Shown here piece by piece: positions 14,334-20,953 of a stretch of DNA of 20,953 nt. The translations under genes were made by a program, and so were the position numbers. Position 1 is the first letter of the stretch. Every line of letters starts with the position of its first letter. This stretch comes from JAAGZL01 sp964628835 (GTDB lineage Bacteria > Pseudomonadota > Gammaproteobacteria > Chromatiales > Chromatiaceae), in contig CAZVME010000056.1 in assembly GCA_964628835.1 (NCBI GenBank), positions 1-20,953 of the forward strand, given 5' to 3'. A model generated the notes under the pieces. That model did not search any database. It was not told the DNA's origin and saw nothing but the letters and a program-made list of their open reading frames with translations.

Positions 14334-17134
14334 CACTCATCCACCAGGTAGGCGATGGAGCGAAATGGTATCCCGGAGTGGCGGGACAACCCGATCTCAC
14401 AGGTGCGGCTGTTGGAGTATCCGGCTGTGCAACCATCAGGGATCTGCGCCTTCAGGTTGGAGAGGGCGGCAGAGTTCAGTTCTGGATGAGTGAAACCGCT
14501 ATCTCCAGCAAAGCCGCAGCACCCCTCCTCTTCCGGCAGGATCACCTCTTTGGCACAGGCCCGGGCCAGTTGCAGAAACCTCCCTGCCAGCCCCATCTTG
14601 CGGGCTGAGCAGGTGATGTGCAGCACTATGCTATCCAGGGTCTTGACCTGCTTCAGGTGGGGCAGCAGGTGCTCCAGGATGAATGCCACCGGCTCCTGTA
14701 ACGGCAGCTCCCGGCTGAAGTTGCTCAGCATGAGCTCGGTGCAGGGGCTGGTGTCACACAGGATGGGGAGGGCGCCCTGATCAGATGCAGCCCACAGTGC
14801 GTCTTCCATCTGTTGCAGGGATTTGTCGGCAGCCTCCACCAGACCCTTGCTGGCAAAGGGCAGGCCGCAGCAGAGGGCATCCACCCCTGGTGGAATAACT
14901 ACGTCACAATGGGCTTTTTGCAACAGGGATAGGATCACCTGTTGCAGGTCGCGCTGTTCGGTGTCTTCGCTTGCCGTTCCCAGGCTGCGGCTGACGCAGC
15001 TGGGGAAATAGACCACTCTGCGGTTATTGTTGCTGTTTGCTGGTGATGGTGGCGTTTGGGATGCAGCGCGGGGCATCCAGCGGTCCCACCTGGGGATGCG
15101 GTTAGAGGATAGTCGGGACACTCCGCTGGATATGGACTCGATCACTCCGGGTCCGGTGATGCGGCTGATGCCATTCACCATTGCCAGAGCGCCCCTGGTC
15201 ATGCCTGTGATCGCCCCCATGTGTCTGGTGGCGGCCAGGGCGACCCGTTGCGATCCCCTGCCGGCTTGCCTTGAACGTATCTGCTTGATCATGGCGCCGG
15301 TATCTATACCCACCGGGCAGCGGCTGGCGCAGAGACCATCGGCGGCGCAGCTCTCTTCCCCTTGCCACTTAAACCCTCTGAGTAGCTGGCTGGCATTTTC
15401 ACCGTTGGCCTGCAGGCGCGAGATCTCGCGCAAGATCACTATACGTTGCCTGGGGGTGAGAGTCAGATTGCGGGAGGGGCAGATTGGTTCGCAGAATCCA
15501 CACTCGATGCAGCTGTCGATCAGTGGGTCCGTCTCTGGCATGGGCTTCAGGTTTTTCACGTGTACCCGTGGGTCTGGGTTCAGGATCACGCCTGGATTGA
15601 GCAGGTTGTGTGGATCGAACAGCTGCTTGATCTGCTGCATCAGGGCGTAGGCCTCACTGCCCCACTCCAGTTCCACATAGGGTGCTATGTTGCGTCCGGT
15701 GCTGTGCTCCGCCTTCAGGGAGCCGTCATGTTTGTCCACCACCATGTGGCACAAATCATCCATAAACCCTCGGTAGCGTTCTACTTCAGTCGGGTTGTTA
15801 AAATCCGGGGTGATAACAAAATGCAGATTACCCTCCAGGGCGTGCCCAAAGATGATGGCGTCGGTATAGCCATGGCGTTGGAGCATCTGTTGCAGCTCCA
15901 CTGTTCCTGCGGCCAGGTTCTCCAGGGGGAAGGCGATATCCTCGATCACCACGGCACTGCCGGCGGCGCGTACCGCACCCACTGAGGGGAACAGCCCCTT
16001 GCGGATTTTCCACAGGGCCTCGAACTCTGCCGGTATGTCGGTGAAGCTGATCTCCCCCAGGGTGTGGGCGGAGGTGAGCGATTGCAGGATGCTGGCGATC
16101 TGTTGCTCCAGCTGTTCGCTGTCTGCGGCGCGGGTCTCAAGCAACAGGGCGGCGGCGGTGTCGGGCAGGGTGGAAAGCTTGGCCGGCATGCCAGGCTTGT
16201 CCTGCACCGAGCGCAAGGCGGCGCGATCCATCATCTCCACCGCGTCCACCGGTTGGCTCTTCAGGGTGACCACCGCCTCACAGGCGGACTCCACATCTGG
16301 AAAATACACCAGACTGCTGGCCTTGTGCGGATGCTCCGGCAGGGTGCTGAGGGTGATCTCCGAGATAAACCCCAGGGTGCCTTCGGAGCCGATCATCAGA
16401 TGCTGCAGAATATCGATGGGGTCGGTGTAGTCCACCAGGGCGTTCAGGCTGTAGCCGGTGGTGTTTTTGATCTGATATTTATGCCGGATGCGCTGGGCCA
16501 GTGCAGTGTTGGCCTGGACCGCCTGCGCCATGGATTTGAGTGAGTCGTAGAGCCGGTGATGGGTTGTTGCAAACTGCTCTCTGTTGGCGGCGTCGCCGCT
16601 ATCCAGGATGGTTCCATTTGCCAGAATGATGCGCATGCTCTCCAGGGTCTGGTAGCTGTTATGCGCCACACCACAACACATGCCGGAGGCGTTGTTGGCG
16701 GCGATACCTCCAATCTTGGCGCTGTTGATGGATGCCGGGTCCGGGCCGATCTTGCGCCCAAGCGGGGCCAGGTAGCTGTTGGCCTGGGAGCCGATGATGC
16801 CGGGTTGCAGACGGATGCGTTTGCCGTGGTCCAGGATTTGGTGTTCACGCCAGGCGTTGCCTTCCATCATCGCTAGTACCGAGTCGGTTACCGCCTGACC
16901 GGAAAGACTGGTGCCGGCGGCGCGGAAGGTTACCGGAGTGTGGTGCTCATGTGCCAGTTGCAATAACCGGCTCACCTCATCCTCGTTTATTACCTGCACC
17001 ACCAGATGCGGAATCATGCGGTAGAAGCTGGCATCGGTCCCGTAGGCCAGGGTGCGCAGTGGGTCATCAATCAGGCGCCGGTGCGGGATGAATCTTGCCA
17101 GTGCGGCCTTTAGTTTTTGGTAGCGCTCAGCCAT
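14324..17134 (-). CDS. FAD-binding and Fe-S 2-hydroxyacid dehydrogenase (D-lactate dehydrogenase/YdiJ type)
   Basis: This 936-residue flavoprotein joins a GlcD-like half to a GlcF-like half, as in YdiJ and quinone-linked D-lactate or D-2-hydroxyglutarate dehydrogenases. The FAD PCMH domain spans about 40-270 (FRAAGTSLSGQAVTD, SAKIGGIAANNASGMCCG, IGSEGTLGFI). The FAD-oxidase C domain follows to about 520 (GHALEGNLHFVI). Next comes a 4Fe-4S pair, CIECGFCEPICPSR and CAADGLCASRCPVG. Two cysteine-rich CCG motifs, CCGLPFASKG and CCGFAGDSGF, end the protein. It probably oxidises a D-2-hydroxyacid and passes electrons to the quinone pool. The frame opens with TTG-ATG; I use the ATG, which has AAGG upstream. 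The substrate is not resolved by sequence alone. Confidence 0.9.
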   Translation of the reverse strand: MAERYQKLKAALARFIPHRRLIDDPLRTLAYGTDASFYRMIPHLVVQVINEDEVSRLLQLAHEHHTPVTFRAAGTSLSGQAVTDSVLAMMEGNAWREHQILDHGKRIRLQPGIIGSQANSYLAPLGRKIGPDPASINSAKIGGIAANNASGMCCGVAHNSYQTLESMRIILANGTILDSGDAANREQFATTHHRLYDSLKSMAQAVQANTALAQRIRHKYQIKNTTGYSLNALVDYTDPIDILQHLMIGSEGTLGFISEITLSTLPEHPHKASSLVYFPDVESACEAVVTLKSQPVDAVEMMDRAALRSVQDKPGMPAKLSTLPDTAAALLLETRAADSEQLEQQIASILQSLTSAHTLGEISFTDIPAEFEALWKIRKGLFPSVGAVRAAGSAVVIEDIAFPLENLAAGTVELQQMLQRHGYTDAIIFGHALEGNLHFVITPDFNNPTEVERYRGFMDDLCHMVVDKHDGSLKAEHSTGRNIAPYVELEWGSEAYALMQQIKQLFDPHNLLNPGVILNPDPRVHVKNLKPMPETDPLIDSCIECGFCEPICPSRNLTLTPRQRIVILREISRLQANGENASQLLRGFKWQGEESCAADGLCASRCPVGIDTGAMIKQIRSRQAGRGSQRVALAATRHMGAITGMTRGALAMVNGISRITGPGVIESISSGVSRLSSNRIPRWDRWMPRAASQTPPSPANSNNNRRVVYFPSCVSRSLGTASEDTEQRDLQQVILSLLQKAHCDVVIPPGVDALCCGLPFASKGLVEAADKSLQQMEDALWAASDQGALPILCDTSPCTELMLSNFSRELPLQEPVAFILEHLLPHLKQVKTLDSIVLHITCSARKMGLAGRFLQLARACAKEVILPEEEGCCGFAGDSGFTHPELNSAALSNLKAQIPDGCTAGYSNSRTCEIGLSRHSGIPFRSIAYLVDECYE

Positions 17135-17302
17135 CAATAGGGCCTTATCTATTTGTAGATGTTCTAGGGGTTTATAGCCATATTATGGGCTTTTCTCCGG
17201 GATCAGGCTAAAATTTCATACATGGGTTGTGTCTCCATCCAAATCTATCACCGCATATGATATGCGCTGCCCAAGTTGCGCAGATTCAATACTGCAACTA
17301 TG

Positions 17303-17513
17303 ACCTGGAGGAGTTGATGCATGGTCAGGAGGTGGAGGCAGTCATCACCCTATACCTGAGCAGGTGGAGTGTTTTGAGAAGAGCTCCATCGAACAGGCCC
17401 TGGCGAGCAATAAGGGTAACGTCAAAGACACCATGGCGGCGCTGGGTGTTCCCAGAAAGACCCTGTACGACAAGATGCTCAAGTACAATCTGGATAAGGG
17501 GAATTATAAATAG
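17303..17513 (+). pseudogene. C-terminal remnant of a sigma-54-dependent response regulator (DctD-like Fis HTH)
   Basis: The frame from 17355 to TAG 17511-17513 reads PEQVECFEKSSIEQALASNK, GNVKDTMAALGVPRKTLYDK, then MLKYNLDKGNYK. This is the Fis-type helix-turn-helix that ends NtrC/DctD-family activators (pattern VxxFEKxLIEQAL, G-x-V-x-x-x-x-x-ALGLPRKTLYDK). In-frame sequence upstream is glycine-rich and ends at TGA 17300-17302. The AAA+ and receiver domains are absent, and no ATG with an SD precedes the fragment. It is a leftover 3' end about 52 codons long. The HTH itself has no stop or frameshift, so the truncation may be recent, or the HTH may be under selection as a small DNA-binding protein (less likely). 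Confidence 0.72.
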
Positions 17514-18028
17514 GGCGTTCCGGTTTCAGAAAGTGAGTTGCTGTGTCATCTATAATGATTTTGTGTGGGGATCTATTCTCCAGGAGTGGTTGCAAAACCG
17601 CGTGGATTGACTGTTAATCAGGCGCTAATGTAAGCTTCCCTATGCGTAGCATAAACAAGAGAATGGGTTTCAGGGGTTGTGGAATAGAATCAAGCAAGTA
17701 CATATAGCTACGTTCTGACAATGCCTTGTGCAAATAGCAACTTTCTTCCTGTTCATCAGCAGGCAAAGTGCTATCTGCTGTAATGTGAATTCCAAATTCA
17801 ACCACAAAACTGTGGAAAAGCAGGATAAGTTTTTATAAGTTTAATCTATCGAAACAGGTATTGAGTTTATGAATTGTGCATATAAAACGTCACTTAACAA
17901 TTGAGTTAACTCGCACTGAACAAGCAGTATTTTTGTGGGCAGATATGTCGTAACTCAAAGAGGTCGTGCATGGGGCAAACAAAGATAGAGAACACACGAC
18001 TGTTACCACAACGTTGTGAGCTAATAGC
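17514..18028. other. A/T-rich region without a supported gene
   Basis: I see no gene here that I can support. A 63-codon frame on the minus strand (17614-17805) opens with GTG and lacks a visible SD, so I do not call it. There are two small dyads: TATGC-GTA-GCATA (17641-17653) and TTAAC-AATTGA-GTTAA (17894-17909). Base composition is clearly more A/T-rich than in the metabolic genes to the left. Confidence 0.4.
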
Positions 18029-18400
18029 ATGAATCTCAAATACTTCCAGCCACTGACATCTATATTCTTATTGCTGTTCAGCTTTGTAGCTTATGCTGAA
18101 TATCCAAATATGACAGAGCTGACCGGGCAGTATGATATTACGGGTAAAACTGTGATAGATCCGCCGCATGTTGAGCCGCGCGACACTCATTTTCGAGTGT
18201 TGTTAACCGGAGAGTCAGCGAGAGATCTATACAATAATATGAAGGTGGCGCCTATTGAGGATATATGCCTTGGTGATGGATCTTTATCCAAATTTATCGG
18301 CAATATGCAATGCACAAAATTGAGTGGAAAAGAGCAATATGAGTGCCGTTTCTCTATCGACATAGAAAACCAGGTAATCGCCTACGGGTGGGCATGTTAA
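18029..18400 (+). CDS. small secreted protein of unknown function
   Basis: This is a 123-residue protein with a clear Sec signal peptide (residues 1-23, cleavage likely after AYA) and a mature domain of about 100 residues. The mature part contains four cysteines (ICLGD, MQCTKL, YECRFS and the last residue, WAC), which could form two disulfides in the periplasm. Segments such as DTHFRVLLTGESARDLYNNM, KFIGNMQC and YECRFSIDIE look like a recurrent hypothetical-protein family in Proteobacteria, but I cannot name it. A signal peptide ending in AYA, not LxxC, argues against a lipoprotein. No strong SD precedes the ATG. It stands alone between two related inverted motifs (17894-17909 and 18446-18461). 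Confidence 0.65.
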   Translation: MNLKYFQPLTSIFLLLFSFVAYAEYPNMTELTGQYDITGKTVIDPPHVEPRDTHFRVLLTGESARDLYNNMKVAPIEDICLGDGSLSKFIGNMQCTKLSGKEQYECRFSIDIENQVIAYGWAC

Positions 18401-18667
18401 CTAATGACAAATAGCGCGTTGGGTCGCTTCATCGCGTTGCGCCCGATAACTCAACCGTTATTGGTAAGTAAGAATGAGCATCGTAGATATTTCAAAAGAG
18501 CGGATCTTTGAAATAGAGTCTTAATGGTATGAGCTAAATTTGTACCACCATGAAAACCGGAAAACTTCAGAAAGCCACTTTTCATCCTCCGCATTCGCGG
18601 AGCGCGCTCAGAAGCGGTTGAGCATTAATAACCGCGTAATATCTGTAGCAGAAATGATTCCAGGTTG
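18401..18667. repeat. inverted-repeat-rich spacer
   Basis: Four structured elements lie in about 220 bp. GTTGGGT/ACTCAAC (18418-18424 with 18449-18455, one G-U pair) encloses the second copy of a CGCGTTG direct repeat (18415-18421, 18433-18439). ATTTCAAA/TTTGAAAT spans 18489-18514. CTCCGC-ATTC-GCGGAG is at 18587-18602. GCGGTT-N10-AACCGC is at 18614-18635. None is followed by a T-run. I see no gene here. It may be decayed mobile DNA or a structured RNA. Confidence 0.4.
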
Positions 18668-18799
18668 GTGGGCCACGGTATAGCATCATGTAACAATGGT
18701 GTCGGTGAAACTGGTGCGCTGTGCATTAAAGGCAAGTTTCAATGGGTATTGCTTGGTGGCAAGCTAACTGAAAAAGGTATGCCCTGGTTATTCAGCTAA
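18668..18799 (+). CDS. possible 43-aa ORF or gene fragment, unrecognised
   Basis: From a GTG the frame encodes 43 residues with protein-like composition, including GVGETGALCIKGKFQWVLLG and KLTEKGMPWLFS at the end. The same frame is open a further dozen codons upstream to TAA at about 18629. No ATG or convincing SD exists, so this may be the 3' end of a lost gene rather than an intact one. I do not recognise it. Confidence 0.28.
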   Translation: MGHGIASCNNGVGETGALCIKGKFQWVLLGGKLTEKGMPWLFS

Positions 18800-18839
18800 A
18801 ATTGTAGTCAAAGTTAGTGTCTACGTGGCGGAGAGGGTA

Positions 18840-18983
18840 ATGAAGATGCAATTACGTTTTACGATCAATTCTGGTTTAAAACGAGGTTTCATTTCTTGCA
18901 AATTAAAAACTCGCATCGAGAACGCAAACTCATATGAGTGGTGCAAGATCAACTCATTCTGTTTGTATCAGTCAGATAGCTAA
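18840..18983 (+). CDS. 47-aa basic ORF immediately upstream of the DsrE-family gene
   Basis: The ATG at 18840-18842 is preceded by an excellent SD (GGAGAGG, 2-3 nt spacing). The frame encodes MKMQLRFTINSGLKRGFISC and continues to TAA 18981-18983, in total 47 residues that are rich in Lys and Arg with three Cys. Its stop is 2 nt before the ATG of the DsrE-family gene, which has no SD of its own. This suggests translational coupling: ribosomes finishing this ORF would reinitiate on the next gene. The product itself is unrecognised and may serve only as a leader. Confidence 0.45.
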   Translation: MKMQLRFTINSGLKRGFISCKLKTRIENANSYEWCKINSFCLYQSDS

Positions 18984-18985
18984 TT

Positions 18986-19306
18986 ATGAACATAGGCATC
19001 ATTATTGAAACGAATGAACCGGAAAAAGCATGGAATGCGGTTCGTTTTGGCAATGCTGCAATTACCAAAGGCCATTTGGCGCGAATTTTTCTCATGGGTG
19101 CGGGGGTAGAAATCCAAAGCATTAGCAGCGGCAAATATGATGCTAATACTCAGCTGTTAGAGTTTTCGAAAAATGGGGGCATAATCTTTGCCTGTGGCAC
19201 TTGTATGAAATCGCGCAATCAAGACGCGTCAGAGGTTTGCCCTATTTCCACCATGGATGATTGCATAGAAATGGTAGAGTGGTCAGATAAAGTAGTTACA
19301 TTTTAA
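18986..19306 (+). CDS. DsrE-family sulfur-relay protein
   Basis: This 106-residue protein belongs to the DsrE/DsrF-like fold (YchN family), whose members transfer or bind persulfide sulfur, or act as accessory subunits. It opens MNIGIIIETNEPEKAWNAVR, typical of the fold, and then has FLMGAGVE. The cysteine segment ACGTCMKSR (Cys69, Cys72) is followed by VCPISTMDDC and EMVEWSDKVVTF. These cysteines are the likely sulfur-handling residues. It is not in a dsrEFH or tusBCD cluster, so it is a solitary paralogue. There is no SD before the ATG, and the 47-aa ORF ends 2 nt upstream. An attC-like inverted repeat begins 7 nt after the stop. Confidence 0.82.
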   Translation: MNIGIIIETNEPEKAWNAVRFGNAAITKGHLARIFLMGAGVEIQSISSGKYDANTQLLEFSKNGGIIFACGTCMKSRNQDASEVCPISTMDDCIEMVEWSDKVVTF

Positions 19307-19312
19307 ATGCAG

Positions 19313-19370
19313 CGGCTAACAAACGGTTGCTGTCGGACTGGCGCCACTTTGATGTGTGGCTGATTAGCCG
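19313..19370. repeat. attC-like imperfect cruciform after the DsrE-family gene
   Basis: The 58-bp element has outer arms CGGCTAA (19313-19319) and TTAGCCG (19364-19370) and an inner stem GCCAC/GTGGC (19343-19347, 19356-19360). Its left side, CTAACAAACGGTTGC then TGTCGGACTG, resembles the left end of integron attC sites such as the Vibrio VCR. It starts 7 nt after a stop codon, where an attC would sit in a gene cassette. Against this, the right core reads ATTAGCC instead of GTTRRRY, and no second attC or integrase is visible. It could also be an unrelated inverted repeat. Confidence 0.35.
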
Positions 19371-19492
19371 AAATATTAATGCGCCACTCTTTCCATGAGC
19401 TGTATGTCCTCTTAGCAGAGCGTGTAATCCAAGCCTGACTCAGGTAAGAAAATTAGTTGCTGTTACCAACTTGCGGCAGCCACAATCACTGC

Positions 19493-20953
19493 TTATTTCT
19501 GGACCTGCTCAAGCTCCTCTACCGTGAGCAGCCACTCCTCTTCTGCTTCGCTAAGGGATTGGTCTCCCCGGGCCTTGTCTGCAAGCAGCTGTTTGAGCTG
19601 TGGCTTATTGGCATCTTCGTATATATCGGAGCGGCCCAACTCTAGTTCCAGGTTGTTTTGTTGCTGCATCAGTTGTTCCACTTGCCGTTCCAGTTTTTTC
19701 AGGCGGTTGCGCAATGGCTGTAGTAGACGCCGTTGTTCTGCCTCCTGGCGCTTACGATCCTTACGGGCGTTGGCGCTGTGTTGACGGGTGTCGTTGCCAG
19801 CAGTTGGCCTTTCATTGTTCTGGGCTCGGTTGTCCAGCAGCCAGCGTGGATAGTCATCCAGGTCGCCCTTGAATTCATCCGCCTGGCCTGCGTTTACCAG
19901 CAGTAGCAGGTCGGTGGTGGTGCGTAGCAGGTGTCGATCATGGGAGACAATTACCATGGCCCCGGCAAACTCCTGTAGGGCCGTACTCAGGGCGTGCCGC
20001 ATCTCTATGTCGAGATGATTGGTGGGTTCGTCCAGTAGCAGCAGGTTGGGGCGTTGGTACACCAGCATGGCCAGTACCAGTCGGGCTTTTTCACCGCCAG
20101 AGAATGGGGCGGTGGGGCTTTCGGCGCGGTCACCGGAGAAACCGAAGCCGCCCAGGTAGTTGCGCAGGGCCTGCTCGGTGGCGTTGGGATCGATCTGGAA
20201 CAGGTGCTCCAGCGGGGTGTGCTCCGGGTGTAGCTGGTCCAGTTGGTGCTGGGCAAAATAGCCAATCTTGAGATCCTGTGCCGTTTGGCGTCCACCCGCC
20301 TTGGTTGCAAGCTCACCCGCCAGTAGCTTGATCATGGTGGACTTACCAGCGCCATTCGGTCCCAGTAGGCCGATACGATCACCTGGAGATAGGCTTAGAT
20401 TTATCCCATCCAGGATCAGTTCATCGCTATAGCCGGTGCCTGCCCGCTCCAGTTTTAACAGTGGGTGTGGGGTCTTCTCTGGTGGTTTGAACTCAAAGTG
20501 GAACGGTGAGTCCACGTGGGCCGGGGCGATCAGTTCCATGCGTTCCAGCGCCTTGAGTCGGCTCTGGGCCTGGCGGGCCTTGGTGGCCTTGGCGCGGAAG
20601 CGTTCCACATAACTGTGGATGTGTGCAATCTCGCGCTGCTGCTTCTCAAACACTGCCTGCTGATTGGCCAGACGTTCGGCACGGATGTGCTCAAATGCAG
20701 AGTAGTTACCGGTATAGAGGCTGATCTGGTCCTGTTCAATATGAGCGATATGGCTGGTTACGGAATCCAGAAAGTCGCGATCGTGGGAGATTAACAGCAA
20801 CGTGCCGGCGTAGTTTTTCAGCCAGGCCTCCAGCCAGATCACCGCGTCCAGGTCCAGATGATTGGTGGGTTCGTCGAGCAATAACAGGTCCGAACGGCTC
20901 ATCAAGGCACGAGCGAGATTCAAACGCATACGCCAGCCGCCGGAAAAACCGCC
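19493..20953 (-). CDS. yheS: ABC-F family ATPase, YheS-like (5' end beyond window)
   Basis: The window holds the C-terminal 486 codons; the first Walker A lies outside. What remains of ABC domain 1 is the signature SGGWRMRLNLA, Walker B LLLLDEPTNHLD and the switch ISHDRDF. A basic coiled-coil linker follows (VERFRAKATKARQAQSRLKA). ABC domain 2 is complete: Walker A GPNGAGKST, signature FSGGEKARLVLA, Walker B LLLLDEPTNHLD and VSHDRHL. A charged coiled coil (RRLLQPLRNRLKKLERQVEQ) ends the protein at VEELEQVQK. ABC-F proteins bind the ribosomal E site and act in translation or antibiotic resistance. There is no membrane domain. The linker and C-terminal coiled coil favour YheS; Uup is the alternative. 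Confidence 0.9.
   Translation of the reverse strand, partial: GGFSGGWRMRLNLARALMSRSDLLLLDEPTNHLDLDAVIWLEAWLKNYAGTLLLISHDRDFLDSVTSHIAHIEQDQISLYTGNYSAFEHIRAERLANQQAVFEKQQREIAHIHSYVERFRAKATKARQAQSRLKALERMELIAPAHVDSPFHFEFKPPEKTPHPLLKLERAGTGYSDELILDGINLSLSPGDRIGLLGPNGAGKSTMIKLLAGELATKAGGRQTAQDLKIGYFAQHQLDQLHPEHTPLEHLFQIDPNATEQALRNYLGGFGFSGDRAESPTAPFSGGEKARLVLAMLVYQRPNLLLLDEPTNHLDIEMRHALSTALQEFAGAMVIVSHDRHLLRTTTDLLLLVNAGQADEFKGDLDDYPRWLLDNRAQNNERPTAGNDTRQHSANARKDRKRQEAEQRRLLQPLRNRLKKLERQVEQLMQQQNNLELELGRSDIYEDANKPQLKQLLADKARGDQSLSEAEEEWLLTVEELEQVQK

Noticed and set aside
15446..15985. Plus-strand 179-codon frame inside the FAD/Fe-S dehydrogenase region
   Set aside because: It lies wholly opposite the conserved FAD-oxidase C and Fe-S segments and has no recognisable motif.
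17227..17610. 127-codon plus-strand frame as a gene
   Set aside because: It is the wrong frame over the response-regulator remnant; the HTH is encoded in another frame of the same strand.
17614..17805. 63-codon minus-strand frame with GTG start
   Set aside because: No SD, no recognisable motif, and located in A/T-rich DNA; not enough support for a gene.
1..20953. tRNA, rRNA or CRISPR arrays
   Set aside because: I saw no tRNA-like cloverleaf with a CCA-type end, no rRNA segments and no regularly spaced direct repeats; this is a reading by eye, not a model scan.

Overview
The window looks like a chromosomal segment of a free-living or symbiotic gammaproteobacterium with moderately high G+C. 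The strongest argument is the block algW/degS-type protease, Nif3 protein, petABC (cytochrome bc1) and sspAB. petABC next to sspAB is a known beta/gammaproteobacterial arrangement, and sspA/sspB are confined to that part of the tree. GreB, YheS, a YdiJ-like FAD/Fe-S dehydrogenase and a DsrE-family protein fit a respiring, possibly sulfur-oxidising, lineage. The exact taxon is inference.

Layout. 1-750 (minus) is the 5' part of a membrane-anchored HtrA protease, cut by the window edge. It is divergent from nif3 (869-1624), with a 26-bp near-perfect palindrome between them. 1809-4350 is the tightly overlapping petABC operon, ended by a strong terminator. 4486-5516 is sspA-sspB with its own terminator. 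On the minus strand, 5509-6003 is a small AF1514-like gene interrupted by one in-frame TAG. 6286-7626 is a membrane diguanylate cyclase with a periplasmic CxxCH sensor domain. 7825-9519 is a COG3044-type ABC-class ATPase and 9588-10352 a short-chain dehydrogenase. On the plus strand, 10537-11520 is an AcuI/YhdH-type reductase and 11577-12455 a radical SAM protein. About 12490-12709 (minus) is a decayed 3' remnant of a malic enzyme/phosphotransacetylase gene. trpC (12921-13727, minus) and greB (13839-14333, plus) are divergent. 14324-17134 (minus) is a 936-residue FAD-linked 2-hydroxyacid dehydrogenase whose 3' end overlaps greB.

From about 17.2 to 19.45 kb the window changes character. It is visibly more A/T-rich and gene-poor, with several inverted repeats. 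It holds a C-terminal remnant of a sigma-54-type response regulator (Fis-like HTH), a small secreted protein, a 43-codon orphan frame, a 47-aa ORF that abuts a DsrE-family gene, and an attC-like inverted repeat directly after that gene. This is the accessory part of the window. From 19493 to the edge (minus) runs most of an ABC-F ATPase of the YheS type.

How the genes work together: petABC makes the complete quinol:cytochrome c oxidoreductase, and the FAD/Fe-S dehydrogenase probably feeds the quinone pool. AlgW/DegS-type protease, SspA/SspB (ClpXP adaptor) and GreB are stress and expression-control functions. I do not see a complete novel system. The points most worth a second look are the amber-interrupted AF1514-like gene, the two 3'-end gene remnants, the algW/nif3 palindrome, and the small-ORF/DsrE/attC-like unit.
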